Assembly (NCBI GenBank): GCA_965368405.1
Contig: CBDUMS010000096.1
Location: 1 to 11,900 of the forward strand
From: S012-113 sp965368405
Lineage (GTDB): Bacteria; Bacteroidota; Bacteroidia; Cytophagales; Cyclobacteriaceae
Length of the DNA: 11,900 bases
Reading direction: 5' to 3'
The notes below the pieces were generated by a model that was not told where the DNA came from, searched no databases, and worked only from the letters and a program-made list of their open reading frames with translations. How positions within the stretch are numbered: the stretch's first letter is position 1; each line of letters begins with the position of its first letter. A program made the position numbers and the translations under genes. This document shows, one piece after another, positions 1 through 7,789 of this stretch.

Positions 1-218
1 AGGGCGTATTTATTGGGTTTAAATAATACCCAGAAGGCAAGAATCATATCTAAAGCACCAATAGCCGGCATAATTTGCTGCGCAAATTTAGGGGTGAAGC
101 CAACGGTCACAAGATAAGGTATCCAGGATGGATTAACCCAGAAAGCAATTAACCCATGTCCTAAAAAGGTACCGAAGATTCCAATTCTAAGAATTAAATC
201 AACATTAACTTTCGACAC
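1..218 (-). CDS. Small integral membrane protein, DoxX-like (partial, 3' end beyond the window)
   Basis: The open frame runs off the left edge, leaving about 72 N-terminal residues. It opens with a GTG codon (218-216) that directly follows the phosphatase stop (224-222) after 3 bases. That stop is in the same frame, and no ATG occurs for about 49 codons, so GTG is the best start. The fragment shows two hydrophobic stretches, about residues 7-27 (LILRIGIFGTFLGHGLIAFW) and 49-68 (IMPAIGALDMILAFWVLFKP), with aromatic and Pro residues between them, as in a polytopic inner-membrane protein. The 'LRIGIFGTFLGHG' style of first helix recalls DoxX-like proteins; this is an impression, not an identification. 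Position suggests co-transcription with the phosphatase. Function cannot be stated. Confidence 0.6.
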   Translation of the reverse strand, partial: MSKVNVDLILRIGIFGTFLGHGLIAFWVNPSWIPYLVTVGFTPKFAQQIMPAIGALDMILAFWVLFKPNKYA

Positions 219-221
219 TGC

Positions 222-2099
222 TTAATGCAATTTAAGGTGATCAACTTCTTCGAGAGTGTCGGGATTTAGCACCTCCATTTCTACGCTATCGCCATCTACA
301 CTAAAAACAACCAGTGCATTTTGTGTAGTAAATCCGGTAACAGAACCCGACCAGGGTGTTTGCTCTTGCGCGTAATAGGGTGCGCCTGCGGCCCCATTGT
401 TGATTTGGTAAATGGTACGCTTAAACTCGAGCTTAGGCTTGTCCCACTTATCGTCATATATAATAGTTTTCGGGCCAATTTCTGTTTTAGCATAATTATG
501 CTCATCACCCGTAAGAATAGCTCGCGTCTTGGTAGATTGATTGATTAGCAAATCCAATATCTGATCACGACGTTCAATTATACCCTTCTCGAGTGGCTCT
601 CCAGCAACATAGGGTCGTTTACTATTGTCTCCTCTATACCACATATCATCTCCAACATGTCCTCCATTAGGAAAACATGGTGTATGCTGGGTAACAAATA
701 CGTGGTCTATTGTATTATCTTCTTCCAGTTTAGATATCGTAGCTGTTAGCCACTCAAACTGAACGTCCATAATATAACCATGTAAGCCTCCTCCAGTAAT
801 AGGAATATTGCGGGTGCTTGGCGAATACCAATAATCTGAATTGAGTACGACAACGGCTACATTATCATAGGTATAATAGAACACGTTTTCCTTGTAGCTT
901 GGAAAATCAACTTTCTTCTTATTCGGGTCATAGCTAGCGCCATCTTCCGAATCCGGACCATTGGTTGGGTTAACAAAATTCTTTGCAAAAGAAGCTTCTG
1001 CCGATTCGGTATCATAAGGAAATCGATCTACAGAGAAGTATGCCTTTTCAGCTTGAAATAGCATCATGAGTGCTTCATGATTACCCATTGCCGCGACTAT
1101 AGGATAATAACGGGCAAAGGGAGATACAGTGTGCTTCCAGTTGGCGTACTGTAAATCCATTTCATCCTTAGAGGTTCGATAACCATTAATAAGATCTCCT
1201 GTAAACTGCATAAAGGAAACATCCTGTTGTGTTGCAAGCGCCATTATTTTTTTAACAATATAAGAATTGGCACCATGAATATCCCGTTCGCCACCACCAT
1301 TTCCGCTTCTAGAATCGCTGGCATAGGCAAACTTAAATTTAGACCTACTACCTGGAGCGGGGGCCGTTTTAAACGAATATGTTTCAGCATTATCACCATA
1401 TGTGACCGTATAGTCATATTCTTTGTTCGCGTCTAGACCCGTTAACAATATTTCATGAATCAAACTAGGTGAGCTATCGGAAAACTCCTTACCATCAACG
1501 GTAACCTTTGCACTTAGCTTATTATTTGTTGTAAACGAAATGGTAGCACCTTCACTATTCAAAAGGTTTATAAATGGACCCTCTATTAGACTGTCATCTA
1601 CTTCGAACGGCCCAGTTCCTTTAAAAGAAATCTGACCATCATATAAGATCTGACCACTGCCATCGATTACCCTATAACCTATGGTACCCTTGCCTGATTC
1701 TGCCCACCCTACCATGTCGTACCTGCCACTGAGTGAGTTTTTAATGCTTATTGCAACCTTACCACCTAAGATTTTAGCCGAACTGCTGCGATATACAGGG
1801 TGCGGATATTTAGAATCACCATGAGGGATTAAACCAAATACTAATTTGCCATTGAGTTCCTCATTATTAAAATCGAAAAAGAGGCCAGAACCTGTACCAG
1901 TTATTTTACCTCTAACATCAGTTAGGGTGAGCGGATCTTTATATTCAACGCTTGCAATTTGCTTCCCGTCTGCCTCGACTACTAGGCCAGAAGTTGTAGA
2001 CTTAATATTGCTATGTACACTTGGCACCTTTACCTTCTGGCTATAACAGCTACTGGTTATAAGGAGTACTGATAGGACTAAACTAATCTTGATTTTCAT
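222..2099 (-). CDS. Secreted metallophosphoesterase, purple-acid-phosphatase-like with fibronectin-like N-domain
   Basis: This 625-residue protein is predicted to hydrolyse phosphate esters outside the cytoplasm; the substrate is unknown. Residues 1-20 form a signal peptide (basic MKIK, then a hydrophobic core) with likely cleavage near CYSQ. A beta-rich region of no clear family follows (25-180). A fibronectin-III/PAP-like domain lies at about 185-247 and ends in YSFKTAP. The calcineurin-like catalytic domain occupies about 255-540, with metal-binding motifs in order: SDSR (D262), GDLIN (D302), GNHE (339-342), QHTP (H472) with H481, and GDEHNY (531-536, H534). Motif I reads D-x-R rather than the common D-x-H. 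The C-terminal NNGAAGAPYY and beta strands resemble the tail seen in PAP-like enzymes. No type IX sorting domain is evident. The gene lies 56 bases downstream of the VOC gene on the same strand. The phosphoesterase fold is secure; specificity is not. Confidence 0.88.
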   Translation of the reverse strand: MKIKISLVLSVLLITSSCYSQKVKVPSVHSNIKSTTSGLVVEADGKQIASVEYKDPLTLTDVRGKITGTGSGLFFDFNNEELNGKLVFGLIPHGDSKYPHPVYRSSSAKILGGKVAISIKNSLSGRYDMVGWAESGKGTIGYRVIDGSGQILYDGQISFKGTGPFEVDDSLIEGPFINLLNSEGATISFTTNNKLSAKVTVDGKEFSDSSPSLIHEILLTGLDANKEYDYTVTYGDNAETYSFKTAPAPGSRSKFKFAYASDSRSGNGGGERDIHGANSYIVKKIMALATQQDVSFMQFTGDLINGYRTSKDEMDLQYANWKHTVSPFARYYPIVAAMGNHEALMMLFQAEKAYFSVDRFPYDTESAEASFAKNFVNPTNGPDSEDGASYDPNKKKVDFPSYKENVFYYTYDNVAVVVLNSDYWYSPSTRNIPITGGGLHGYIMDVQFEWLTATISKLEEDNTIDHVFVTQHTPCFPNGGHVGDDMWYRGDNSKRPYVAGEPLEKGIIERRDQILDLLINQSTKTRAILTGDEHNYAKTEIGPKTIIYDDKWDKPKLEFKRTIYQINNGAAGAPYYAQEQTPWSGSVTGFTTQNALVVFSVDGDSVEMEVLNPDTLEEVDHLKLH

Positions 2100-2155
2100 A
2101 CACTGTTTTTTTGAATATTTTATTGTCTGCTTTATGTAATGTACTTTGTCTTCAT

Positions 2156-2530
2156 CTAATCCGGCAAAGAAAAATAAGGATTGTAGATTAAGCCAATAAT
2201 ATTATTCCAAGGGTCTTTTACGCTCGCAACAAAAGCCCCACCGCCCACATCCATAGGTTTTTCGTGTTCGGTCGCTCCAATCTTGATCATATGTGCAAGA
2301 GAGTCTTCTATATTATCAACACCCCAATATGCAAAACTGCCATTTCCGTGCACTACCATTTCGTCCTCATAAGGGAGTAGCCCTAATTCGTACCCACCGA
2401 TGCTAAATCCCGCATAGAAAGGTTCGTCGAAATACGGCCTCTGTTTAAATGCTTTACTATACCAGTCCTTAGCCTCTTCGAGGTTAGGAACTTTGTATAC
2501 TATCGTTCTAAGCCCTAAAAACTTTGTCAT
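2156..2530 (-). CDS. VOC-fold (glyoxalase/bleomycin-resistance superfamily) protein
   Basis: This small soluble protein of 124 residues has one vicinal-oxygen-chelate unit made of two beta-alpha-beta-beta-beta modules. The first module starts at GLRTIVYKVPNLEEAKDWYSKAF (shown in part; residues 6-28) and continues through GFSIGGYELGL (41-51). The second runs from SFAYWGVDNIEDSL to the DPWNNIIGLIYNP end (106-118). The Glu found near the end of glyoxalase I ('G..iel'-type strand) is replaced here (IIGLIYNP), so an incomplete metal site is likely and glyoxalase I activity is doubtful. An upstream in-frame ATG at 2551 would add MARLIRN but overlaps the preceding gene. The ATG at 2530 gives a normal VOC N-terminus and a 4-base gap after the upstream stop, so I prefer it. 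Substrate unknown. Confidence 0.85.
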   Translation of the reverse strand: MTKFLGLRTIVYKVPNLEEAKDWYSKAFKQRPYFDEPFYAGFSIGGYELGLLPYEDEMVVHGNGSFAYWGVDNIEDSLAHMIKIGATEHEKPMDVGGGAFVASVKDPWNNIIGLIYNPYFSLPD

Positions 2531-2534
2531 ATTC

Positions 2535-4238
2535 CTAATTAATCGAGCCATTTAGAAAACGTACCACAACCATACGATTTGTGTTCGGAGCAAAATCAAC
2601 CGGCGCTTGCTTTGTGCCGTAACCAACTACTTCTATGCGGTCTTCTGAAATCCCAGCTTCTACTAAGCTCTTGCCAACGACTTCGGCTTGCTTCTGGGTT
2701 CTATCGTTATGATAAACCGGTTTTAACTCTTGAATTCTAACCGAATCCACTGCACTCATACGGGCCATATAGTTTTTAGATAGCGTCGTGTCTATTAATG
2801 TTTCGCCGAGCTTCGAGTTGATTTGAAGCAGTAGCGAATCCTTCTCATCATTCTCCATCACATCCGTTCGAATAGCTGGATAATAATTATAAGAAGTGTC
2901 CACCTTTAGCTCAGTAAGATCTTCATTGCTCGGCGAATCATCCTCGATATATGACTTCTGATATACTCCTACTTCGATACGAATATCCTTATGTTGGTTT
3001 AGCAATTTCGATATCCTCGAAAACTCTAGAGAGGCCATGGGTTCCAGGTCCGTCGAATAAGGTTGAAATTGGACTCCAGTCATCTCAACATTCATCCCTT
3101 CTTTAATGTCATAAAGAATAATATTCGGGTACTCTCTCCTTGGTGCAACAAGTTCCATAGCATCGATAATCTCGGAATGGTACATTTTATCTTGTCGTAT
3201 TTCACTATATGCAACATCGTATCGGGCACCCTCAGGCAAGATCATAATAAAATCACGATCAGAAGAGTTTAAGCGTAAACGTACTTCGTAGGTTTCTGTT
3301 TCTAGATTATATGCCCTAACCTCGGCAACAAGATTATTCCCTTCTTCATCCTTTATGGTGCCTTGTTGAATAATTACGTTATTAAGGCGATACTCCTCAG
3401 GTAGTCTAAGTTCGGCAATCGCCTTATTCCCCTTTTCGTTCTCAGATGTAAAAAATGCAATTGAGCGAACCGTGACAGCTAAAAAGTAGTCGTTTTCGGC
3501 TGTGTTAACAATTTCAATATTTTGCGGTTCAGACCAATGATCTCCCGTTCTTTTCGATAACCATAAATCGACACCTCCTTTACCCCCTGGTCGATCTGAA
3601 GCAAACACTAAGCTGCTGTTGTCTGGAAGAATACGAGGAGAGGTCGTATTCCCTACATTAAGGTGTTCGGGTAATTTTACCGGTGCGCCCCAGCCGCGAG
3701 GTCCTTTATCACTATAATAGATCTGGCATCCGCTAACATCAGAGTTTGTCATGCTTTCGCATTGCATAAAGTAGATTCTTTGTCCATCAGCTGAGATAGA
3801 CGGATTGCCTTCGTTGCTTGCAGAGTTTACTGGTTTTCCCACATTGGCAGGCCGCGACCATTCGCCATTTGCATATTCTGAATACCATAAATCAAATTTG
3901 CCCAAGCCATTCGACCTTCTTGATGAGAAATATATCTGAGTGCCATCGTAATTCAAGGAATAGCCTCCCCAGTTATTAATTTTCGATGAACCAATACTGC
4001 CAGCATCTTCCGGGTTCTGCCATTTACCCGCACGATACTTGCTCATCATCATTGCGAACTCTCCATCATCAGAATAGTCTGTCATAAACACCATAACACG
4101 GCCATCGCCGCTTACTGATGGATAAATAGTATTATGAGAGGGGTGATTAATATTTCGATCCAGCACTTTTGCCGTTTGCGCTATCGAGGAAAAGTTAAAC
4201 AGGGTAACTAAAATGAATAAACTAATATACTTTTTCAT
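2535..4238 (-). CDS. PD40 beta-propeller / OmpA-like outer-membrane protein
   Basis: An exported protein of about 567 residues. The signal peptide is MKKYISLFILVTLFNFSSIAQ. I chose the ATG at 4238; another in-frame ATG at 4247 would add MRI and sit directly against the upstream stop. Residue numbers here count from the 4247 ATG. PD40-type propeller blades lie at about 40-260, visible as repeated 'Sx.G..i.F.S' units: YPSVSGDGRVMVF, YSLNYDGTQIYFSS, PSISADGQRIYF and SPRILPDNSSLVFASD. A beta-sandwich-like linker (about 290-380) follows. The OmpA-like domain is split: VQFQPYSTDLEP to EVGVY (392-429), an acidic insertion (about 430-510), then AEVVGKSLVEAGI to NRMVVVRF (521-565). Peptidoglycan-contact positions look degraded: no TD after the first half, and Gln520 where the usual RA Arg sits. 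PD40+OmpA proteins of this phylum are often gliding/secretion-related envelope components, but I cannot assign that role here. Confidence 0.82.
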   Translation of the reverse strand: MKKYISLFILVTLFNFSSIAQTAKVLDRNINHPSHNTIYPSVSGDGRVMVFMTDYSDDGEFAMMMSKYRAGKWQNPEDAGSIGSSKINNWGGYSLNYDGTQIYFSSRRSNGLGKFDLWYSEYANGEWSRPANVGKPVNSASNEGNPSISADGQRIYFMQCESMTNSDVSGCQIYYSDKGPRGWGAPVKLPEHLNVGNTTSPRILPDNSSLVFASDRPGGKGGVDLWLSKRTGDHWSEPQNIEIVNTAENDYFLAVTVRSIAFFTSENEKGNKAIAELRLPEEYRLNNVIIQQGTIKDEEGNNLVAEVRAYNLETETYEVRLRLNSSDRDFIMILPEGARYDVAYSEIRQDKMYHSEIIDAMELVAPRREYPNIILYDIKEGMNVEMTGVQFQPYSTDLEPMASLEFSRISKLLNQHKDIRIEVGVYQKSYIEDDSPSNEDLTELKVDTSYNYYPAIRTDVMENDEKDSLLLQINSKLGETLIDTTLSKNYMARMSAVDSVRIQELKPVYHNDRTQKQAEVVGKSLVEAGISEDRIEVVGYGTKQAPVDFAPNTNRMVVVRFLNGSIN

Positions 4239-4247
4239 AATGCGCAT

Positions 4248-4958
4248 CTAATTCGCTTTGCTCACGTTGCCGACTCCGGATACATCGCCTTGTACCGACT
4301 CGGGCTCACCAACATATTCTACCTTACCCAATCCACTTACATTGGCATTTAATTTACCACTTACATTTACGAGTACCTTGCCAACGCCCGATATAGAGAC
4401 CGAGCAGTCTTTAGTTTCAAAGTAACCGGCTTCAAGGGAACCTGCACCGCTCATATCAATATTAAAGTTATCCGTTGATCCCTCGAGATATACCATAGTT
4501 GCGCCAGAAATATCGACATCAACCGAGGTGGCTTCAAGATCTAAATCGATCTTTCCTGCACCAGAGAGAACCACATCAAGCCCTTTCAAGATTATTCTAT
4601 CAGAACTTTTAATACTAGAAGCACCAGAACTAACAATTTGCTCAATCTCCTCTACAGGAACACTTATTAGTATGCCTTCCTTACTGTTAAGGCGGCGATC
4701 TGTATCTATATGGAGGGTAGAACCTTTTACTCGAATGATAATAAATTCAAAGAGGTTTTCATCAGCCTCAACAATGATTTCATCCGAATCCGAAGGGATT
4801 AAAGTGACATCGAAGGCACCAGAAATGCTAATTTGATTAAAGGGTTCAACCTTAAGTTTTTCAGTGATTCTTTCTCCGTTACCTCGCTCACCGATAAACT
4901 CGGTACAGCTGGTGAACATAAGAAAAACTAACCCAATAAGAAGGAAGTGTAGTTTCAT
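4248..4958 (-). CDS. Head-GIN-domain (DUF2807) lipoprotein with beta-helix repeats
   Basis: A predicted outer-membrane-anchored lipoprotein of 236 residues. The lipobox is FTSC with the lipidated Cys18 after a short hydrophobic core. The mature part begins ERGNGERITE and 'FNQISISGAFDVTL' (40-53), the signature opening of the head-GIN domain (putative auto-transporter adhesin head). After that, Ser-Gly turns recur at 111, 132, 151, 170, 190, 208 and 227, in units such as SGAGKI, SGAGSL, SGVGKV, SGLGKV and SGVGNV, about 18-21 residues apart. This is what a right-handed beta-helix with one turn per rung would give. It is the first gene of the leftward cluster: its stop abuts the PD40/OmpA gene, and its start faces ftcD across a 161-base gap. 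Role unknown; proposed family functions (adhesion or envelope response) are inference. Confidence 0.87.
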   Translation of the reverse strand: MKLHFLLIGLVFLMFTSCTEFIGERGNGERITEKLKVEPFNQISISGAFDVTLIPSDSDEIIVEADENLFEFIIIRVKGSTLHIDTDRRLNSKEGILISVPVEEIEQIVSSGASSIKSSDRIILKGLDVVLSGAGKIDLDLEATSVDVDISGATMVYLEGSTDNFNIDMSGAGSLEAGYFETKDCSVSISGVGKVLVNVSGKLNANVSGLGKVEYVGEPESVQGDVSGVGNVSKAN

Positions 4959-4980
4959 GATATATTAGTTGTGCAAAAAG

Positions 4981-5000
4981 TTAAGAACTTCTTTTCTTAA
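4981..5000. repeat. Perfect 7-bp inverted repeat in the divergent intergenic region
   Basis: TTAAGAA (4981-4987) and TTCTTAA (4994-5000) are exact reverse complements separated by 6 bases. A smaller nested palindrome AAGAA-C-TTCTT occupies 4983-4993. It sits 23 bases upstream of the GIN lipoprotein start and upstream of the ftcD promoter, so it could be an operator for either direction. The A+T-rich sequence makes a chance match quite possible. Confidence 0.3.
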
Positions 5001-5036
5001 TTGACGTATTGCGATATATTTTTTTACCTTAACCGC

Positions 5037-5068
5037 TTGAGAAACGCAGTAAATCTCACGTAGTTTTG
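5037..5068 (+). promoter_or_regulatory. Bacteroidota-type promoter for the ftcD-pabB-pabC operon
   Basis: TAGTTTTG at 5061-5068 fits the phylum's -7 consensus TAnnTTTG. A TTG at 5037-5039 lies 21 bases before it, placing the element centres about 26 bases apart as expected for -33/-7. Transcription would begin about 5073, leaving a 5' leader of roughly 45 bases before the ATG at 5120. A short inverted repeat, TGAGA (5038-5042) and TCTCA (5054-5058), lies between the two elements and could bind a repressor, though five bases is weak evidence. Confidence 0.5.
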
Positions 5069-5119
5069 TGACAATAAGCATGCCACCTTACCTTTAGTAC
5101 TTAAAGCAAGAGCAAACAT

Positions 5120-6811
5120 ATGAATAAGCCATTAATAGAATGTGTGCCTAATATTAGCGAAGGACGAGATCCTACAATTATCAAGGCAATAGCGAGTACC
5201 GTTGAAACTGTTGAGGGTGTTCAATTATTAGATGTAGATCCTGGAAAGGCTACGAACCGAACAGTTATTACATTCGTTGGTGAACCGGAAAATGTAATTG
5301 AGGCTGCCTTTCGATTAATAAAAAAAGCCAGCGAACTCATTGATATGAGTAAACATAGCGGCGAACACCCACGATTTGGTGCTACAGATGTTTGCCCGCT
5401 CGTACCCATTGCCAATATTACCATGGAAGAAACCATAGTGTATGCTCATAAGCTCGGTGAACGAATTGGAGAGGAATTGGGAATTCCCGGATACTTTTAT
5501 GAGAATGCTGCGTTAAGTGACGATCGGAAGAACCTTGCAAATTGCCGCGCGGGAGAGTATGAAGGATTAGCTAAAAAATTAATTGACCCTAAATGGAAGC
5601 CCGATTTTGGTCCAGCCGAATTTGTGAAAGCTAAACATTCGGGGTCCATTGCTGTTGGCGCACGAGATTTTCTGGTAGCCTATAACATTAATTTAAATAC
5701 AACTTCTGCCAGAAGAGCTAATGCAATTGCATTTGATATAAGAGAGCGCGGTAGAGTTAAACGAGAGGGCAATAAGTTAACTGGAAAAATAGTACACGGT
5801 TCCGATGGCAACCCTCTTAGCATTCCTGGATCCTTAAAGGCTGTTAAAGGAATTGGATGGTATATTGAGGAATATGGCATCGCTCAGCTATCGCTTAACC
5901 TTACTAATATCAGTATTACACCAATCCATGTAGCCTTCGATGAGGCATGCGCAAAAGCGCAGGCTAGAGGGATTCGGGTAACAGGTTCTGAATTGGTAGG
6001 CTTGGTACCCTTAAATGCAATGCTAGAAGCAGGACGCTACTTTCTAAAAAAGCAGTCGCGGTCTATTGGCGTATCGAATGATGAGCTCATTAAAATAGCT
6101 GTTAAGTCCTTGGGGTTAGACGATCTCCGTCCGTTTAATCCCAAAGAAAAGATAATAGAATTTCTTCTTGAAGAGGAAGAAGCAAAACCTCTAATTCGAC
6201 TAAACTTAACCTCATTTGCAGATGAAACTGCTTCAGAATCTCCTGCACCTGGCGGCGGATCAATTTCGGCCTATGTCGGTGCTTTAGGCATTTCGTTAGG
6301 GTCGATGGTTGCAAATCTATCTGCCCATAAACGCGGTTGGGACGATCGCTGGGAAGAGTTCTCAGATTGGGCCGAGAAAGGCATGGAACACCAAAGAGAA
6401 TTACTCGACCTGGTAGATGAAGATACCGCCGCCTTTAATAAGATTATGGATGCCTTTGCGATGCCCAAGGGTAGCGAAAAGGAGATAAGTGAAAGATCTG
6501 AAGCCATTGAGCAAGCGACCCAGTACGCTTCAGAGATTCCATTTAAGGTCCTTGAAATTGCTTGTACATCGATGGACGTAATAAAGGCAATGGCCGAATC
6601 GGGTAATCCAAACTCTATAACAGATGCTGGAGTTGGTGCGCTCTGTGCCAATACAGCGGTAAGAGGCGCACTACTTAATGTAAAAGTGAACGCCGCAGGG
6701 CTAAAGGATCAAGTTTTTGCAAAAGATATTATAGAAAGAGCAGAGGCCATTGCCGAAAAAGCCGCAATTCAGGAGGCTGAAATACTTCGTATAGTAAACG
6801 ATAAACTTTAG
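5120..6811 (+). CDS. ftcD: Bifunctional glutamate formimidoyltransferase / formimidoyl-THF cyclodeaminase
   Basis: A cytoplasmic enzyme of the last step of histidine breakdown. It transfers the formimino group of N-formimino-L-glutamate to tetrahydrofolate (EC 2.1.2.5), releases ammonia (EC 4.3.1.4) and yields 5,10-methenyl-THF plus glutamate. Residues 1-330 are the formiminotransferase: ECVPNISEGRD (7-17), then HSGEHPRFGATDVCPLVP (79-96), which holds the conserved catalytic His region, and KAVKGIGWY (240-248). Residues about 355-563 are the cyclodeaminase: ESPAPGGGSISAY (373-385), DEDTAAFN (433-440) and GNPNSITDAGVGALCAN (495-511). At 563 residues it is full-length and close to the animal two-domain enzyme. 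The ATG at 5120 gives the family's normal N-terminus. It heads an operon with pabB 9 bases downstream; no hutH, hutU or hutI is present in the window. Confidence 0.96.
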   Translation: MNKPLIECVPNISEGRDPTIIKAIASTVETVEGVQLLDVDPGKATNRTVITFVGEPENVIEAAFRLIKKASELIDMSKHSGEHPRFGATDVCPLVPIANITMEETIVYAHKLGERIGEELGIPGYFYENAALSDDRKNLANCRAGEYEGLAKKLIDPKWKPDFGPAEFVKAKHSGSIAVGARDFLVAYNINLNTTSARRANAIAFDIRERGRVKREGNKLTGKIVHGSDGNPLSIPGSLKAVKGIGWYIEEYGIAQLSLNLTNISITPIHVAFDEACAKAQARGIRVTGSELVGLVPLNAMLEAGRYFLKKQSRSIGVSNDELIKIAVKSLGLDDLRPFNPKEKIIEFLLEEEEAKPLIRLNLTSFADETASESPAPGGGSISAYVGALGISLGSMVANLSAHKRGWDDRWEEFSDWAEKGMEHQRELLDLVDEDTAAFNKIMDAFAMPKGSEKEISERSEAIEQATQYASEIPFKVLEIACTSMDVIKAMAESGNPNSITDAGVGALCANTAVRGALLNVKVNAAGLKDQVFAKDIIERAEAIAEKAAIQEAEILRIVNDKL

Positions 6812-6820
6812 ACTGACCCC

Positions 6821-7789
6821 ATGTTTTCGAAAGATGAGGCCATCCATATGATGAACCAGTATGGGAAATCCCATACCCCTTTTCTCTTTATCGTAGATTA
6901 CTCTACCGATAAAACTTTGCTGTTTCCACTCGATGAGATCCCAATGTCAATACAGTATAGTCTTAATGGCAAAATTGGCTTTCAGGGTAATCAAAGTATT
7001 AATTCGTTCGTTTTTAACAGGCATCCAATTCCTTACGGTGCTTATCAGGAATCTTTCAATTTTATACACCAGGAGCTCCACTATGGCAATTCTTATTTAG
7101 TTAACCTTACCGTGCCAACAAGATTAGAAACGGACCTAGACCTAGCAACAATCTATGAGCGGAGTCGAGCGCCCTATAAGCTTTTGGTGGAAAATCAATT
7201 TGTGGTATTCTCGCCGGAGTGCTTTATCAAAATGCAAGATGGCGTCATCTCAAGTTACCCAATGAAAGGGACCATTTCTGCGGAAGTGCCTGATGCAGAA
7301 GAGGTAATTCTTAATGACCCGAAAGAAATGGCCGAACACGCCACGATTGTAGATCTTATTAGAAACGACTTGAGTATCATGGCGAATAATGTTCGGGTAA
7401 AATCGTATCGCTATATCGATAGGGTAGATACGTATCAAGGGCCTCTTTTACAAGTTTCTTCCAAGATTGAAGGAGACCTCCCTCATGATTACTATGGCTC
7501 AATCGGATCCATCCTCTTTTCTATGTTACCTGCCGGTTCTATATCGGGAGCTCCAAAAAAGAAAACACTAGAAATAATTGCCAAGGCAGAAGGCGTAGAC
7601 CGTGGTTTTTTTACAGGGGTTTTTGGGGTTTTCGATGGTAAAAACCTTGATAGCGCCGTTATGATTCGATATATCGAACAGACTGAAGAGGGGTTGTTTT
7701 TTAGAAGTGGTGGTGGTATTACCGCACAAAGTAGCGCCAAAATGGAGTATGAAGAAATGATTAGAAAAGTGTATGTGCCTTTTATTTGA
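6821..7789 (+). CDS. pabB: Aminodeoxychorismate synthase component I
   Basis: Converts chorismate plus ammonia (normally delivered by a PabA glutaminase) to 4-amino-4-deoxychorismate, the first step of p-aminobenzoate synthesis for folate. The chorismate-binding fold is clear: PMKGTIS (147-153), DLIRNDLS (178-185), LPAGSISGAPKKKTLEII (236-253, shown contiguously) and GGGIT...EYEE (298-312). The Lys149 in P-M-K-G-T is the position of the PabB active-site lysine, whereas anthranilate synthase TrpE and isochorismate synthases carry other residues there; this is the main reason for calling PabB. At 322 residues it is much shorter than the ~450-residue enterobacterial enzyme, missing most of the N-terminal region, as is common in this phylum. 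It follows ftcD by 9 bases and its last 17 bases overlap the next gene. Confidence 0.9.
   Translation: MFSKDEAIHMMNQYGKSHTPFLFIVDYSTDKTLLFPLDEIPMSIQYSLNGKIGFQGNQSINSFVFNRHPIPYGAYQESFNFIHQELHYGNSYLVNLTVPTRLETDLDLATIYERSRAPYKLLVENQFVVFSPECFIKMQDGVISSYPMKGTISAEVPDAEEVILNDPKEMAEHATIVDLIRNDLSIMANNVRVKSYRYIDRVDTYQGPLLQVSSKIEGDLPHDYYGSIGSILFSMLPAGSISGAPKKKTLEIIAKAEGVDRGFFTGVFGVFDGKNLDSAVMIRYIEQTEEGLFFRSGGGITAQSSAKMEYEEMIRKVYVPFI

Noticed and set aside
2040..2099. Lipoprotein signal on the phosphatase (Cys18 in ITSSCYSQ).
   Set aside because: The residue three before Cys is Thr, not Leu/Val/Ile, and CYSQ fits an ordinary signal-peptidase I site; lipidation cannot be excluded but is the weaker reading.
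2100..2155. T-rich stretch (2106-2125) between the VOC and phosphatase genes considered as a terminator.
   Set aside because: The T-run is on the plus strand while both genes are on the minus strand, and no stem precedes a T-run in the minus-strand reading.
6271..6651. A 126-codon open frame on the minus strand inside ftcD, and similar frames inside other genes (for example 4528-4836 plus, 7492-7740 minus).
   Set aside because: Each lies wholly within a gene with strong family motifs on the other strand; the translations are rich in Ser, Ile and Leu with no family signature, as expected for antisense shadows.
6821..7789. Anthranilate synthase or isochorismate synthase as the identity of the chorismate-binding enzyme.
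   Set aside because: The P-M-K-G-T motif carries the lysine typical of PabB, and the gene overlaps a PabC-like gene rather than trp or menaquinone/siderophore genes.
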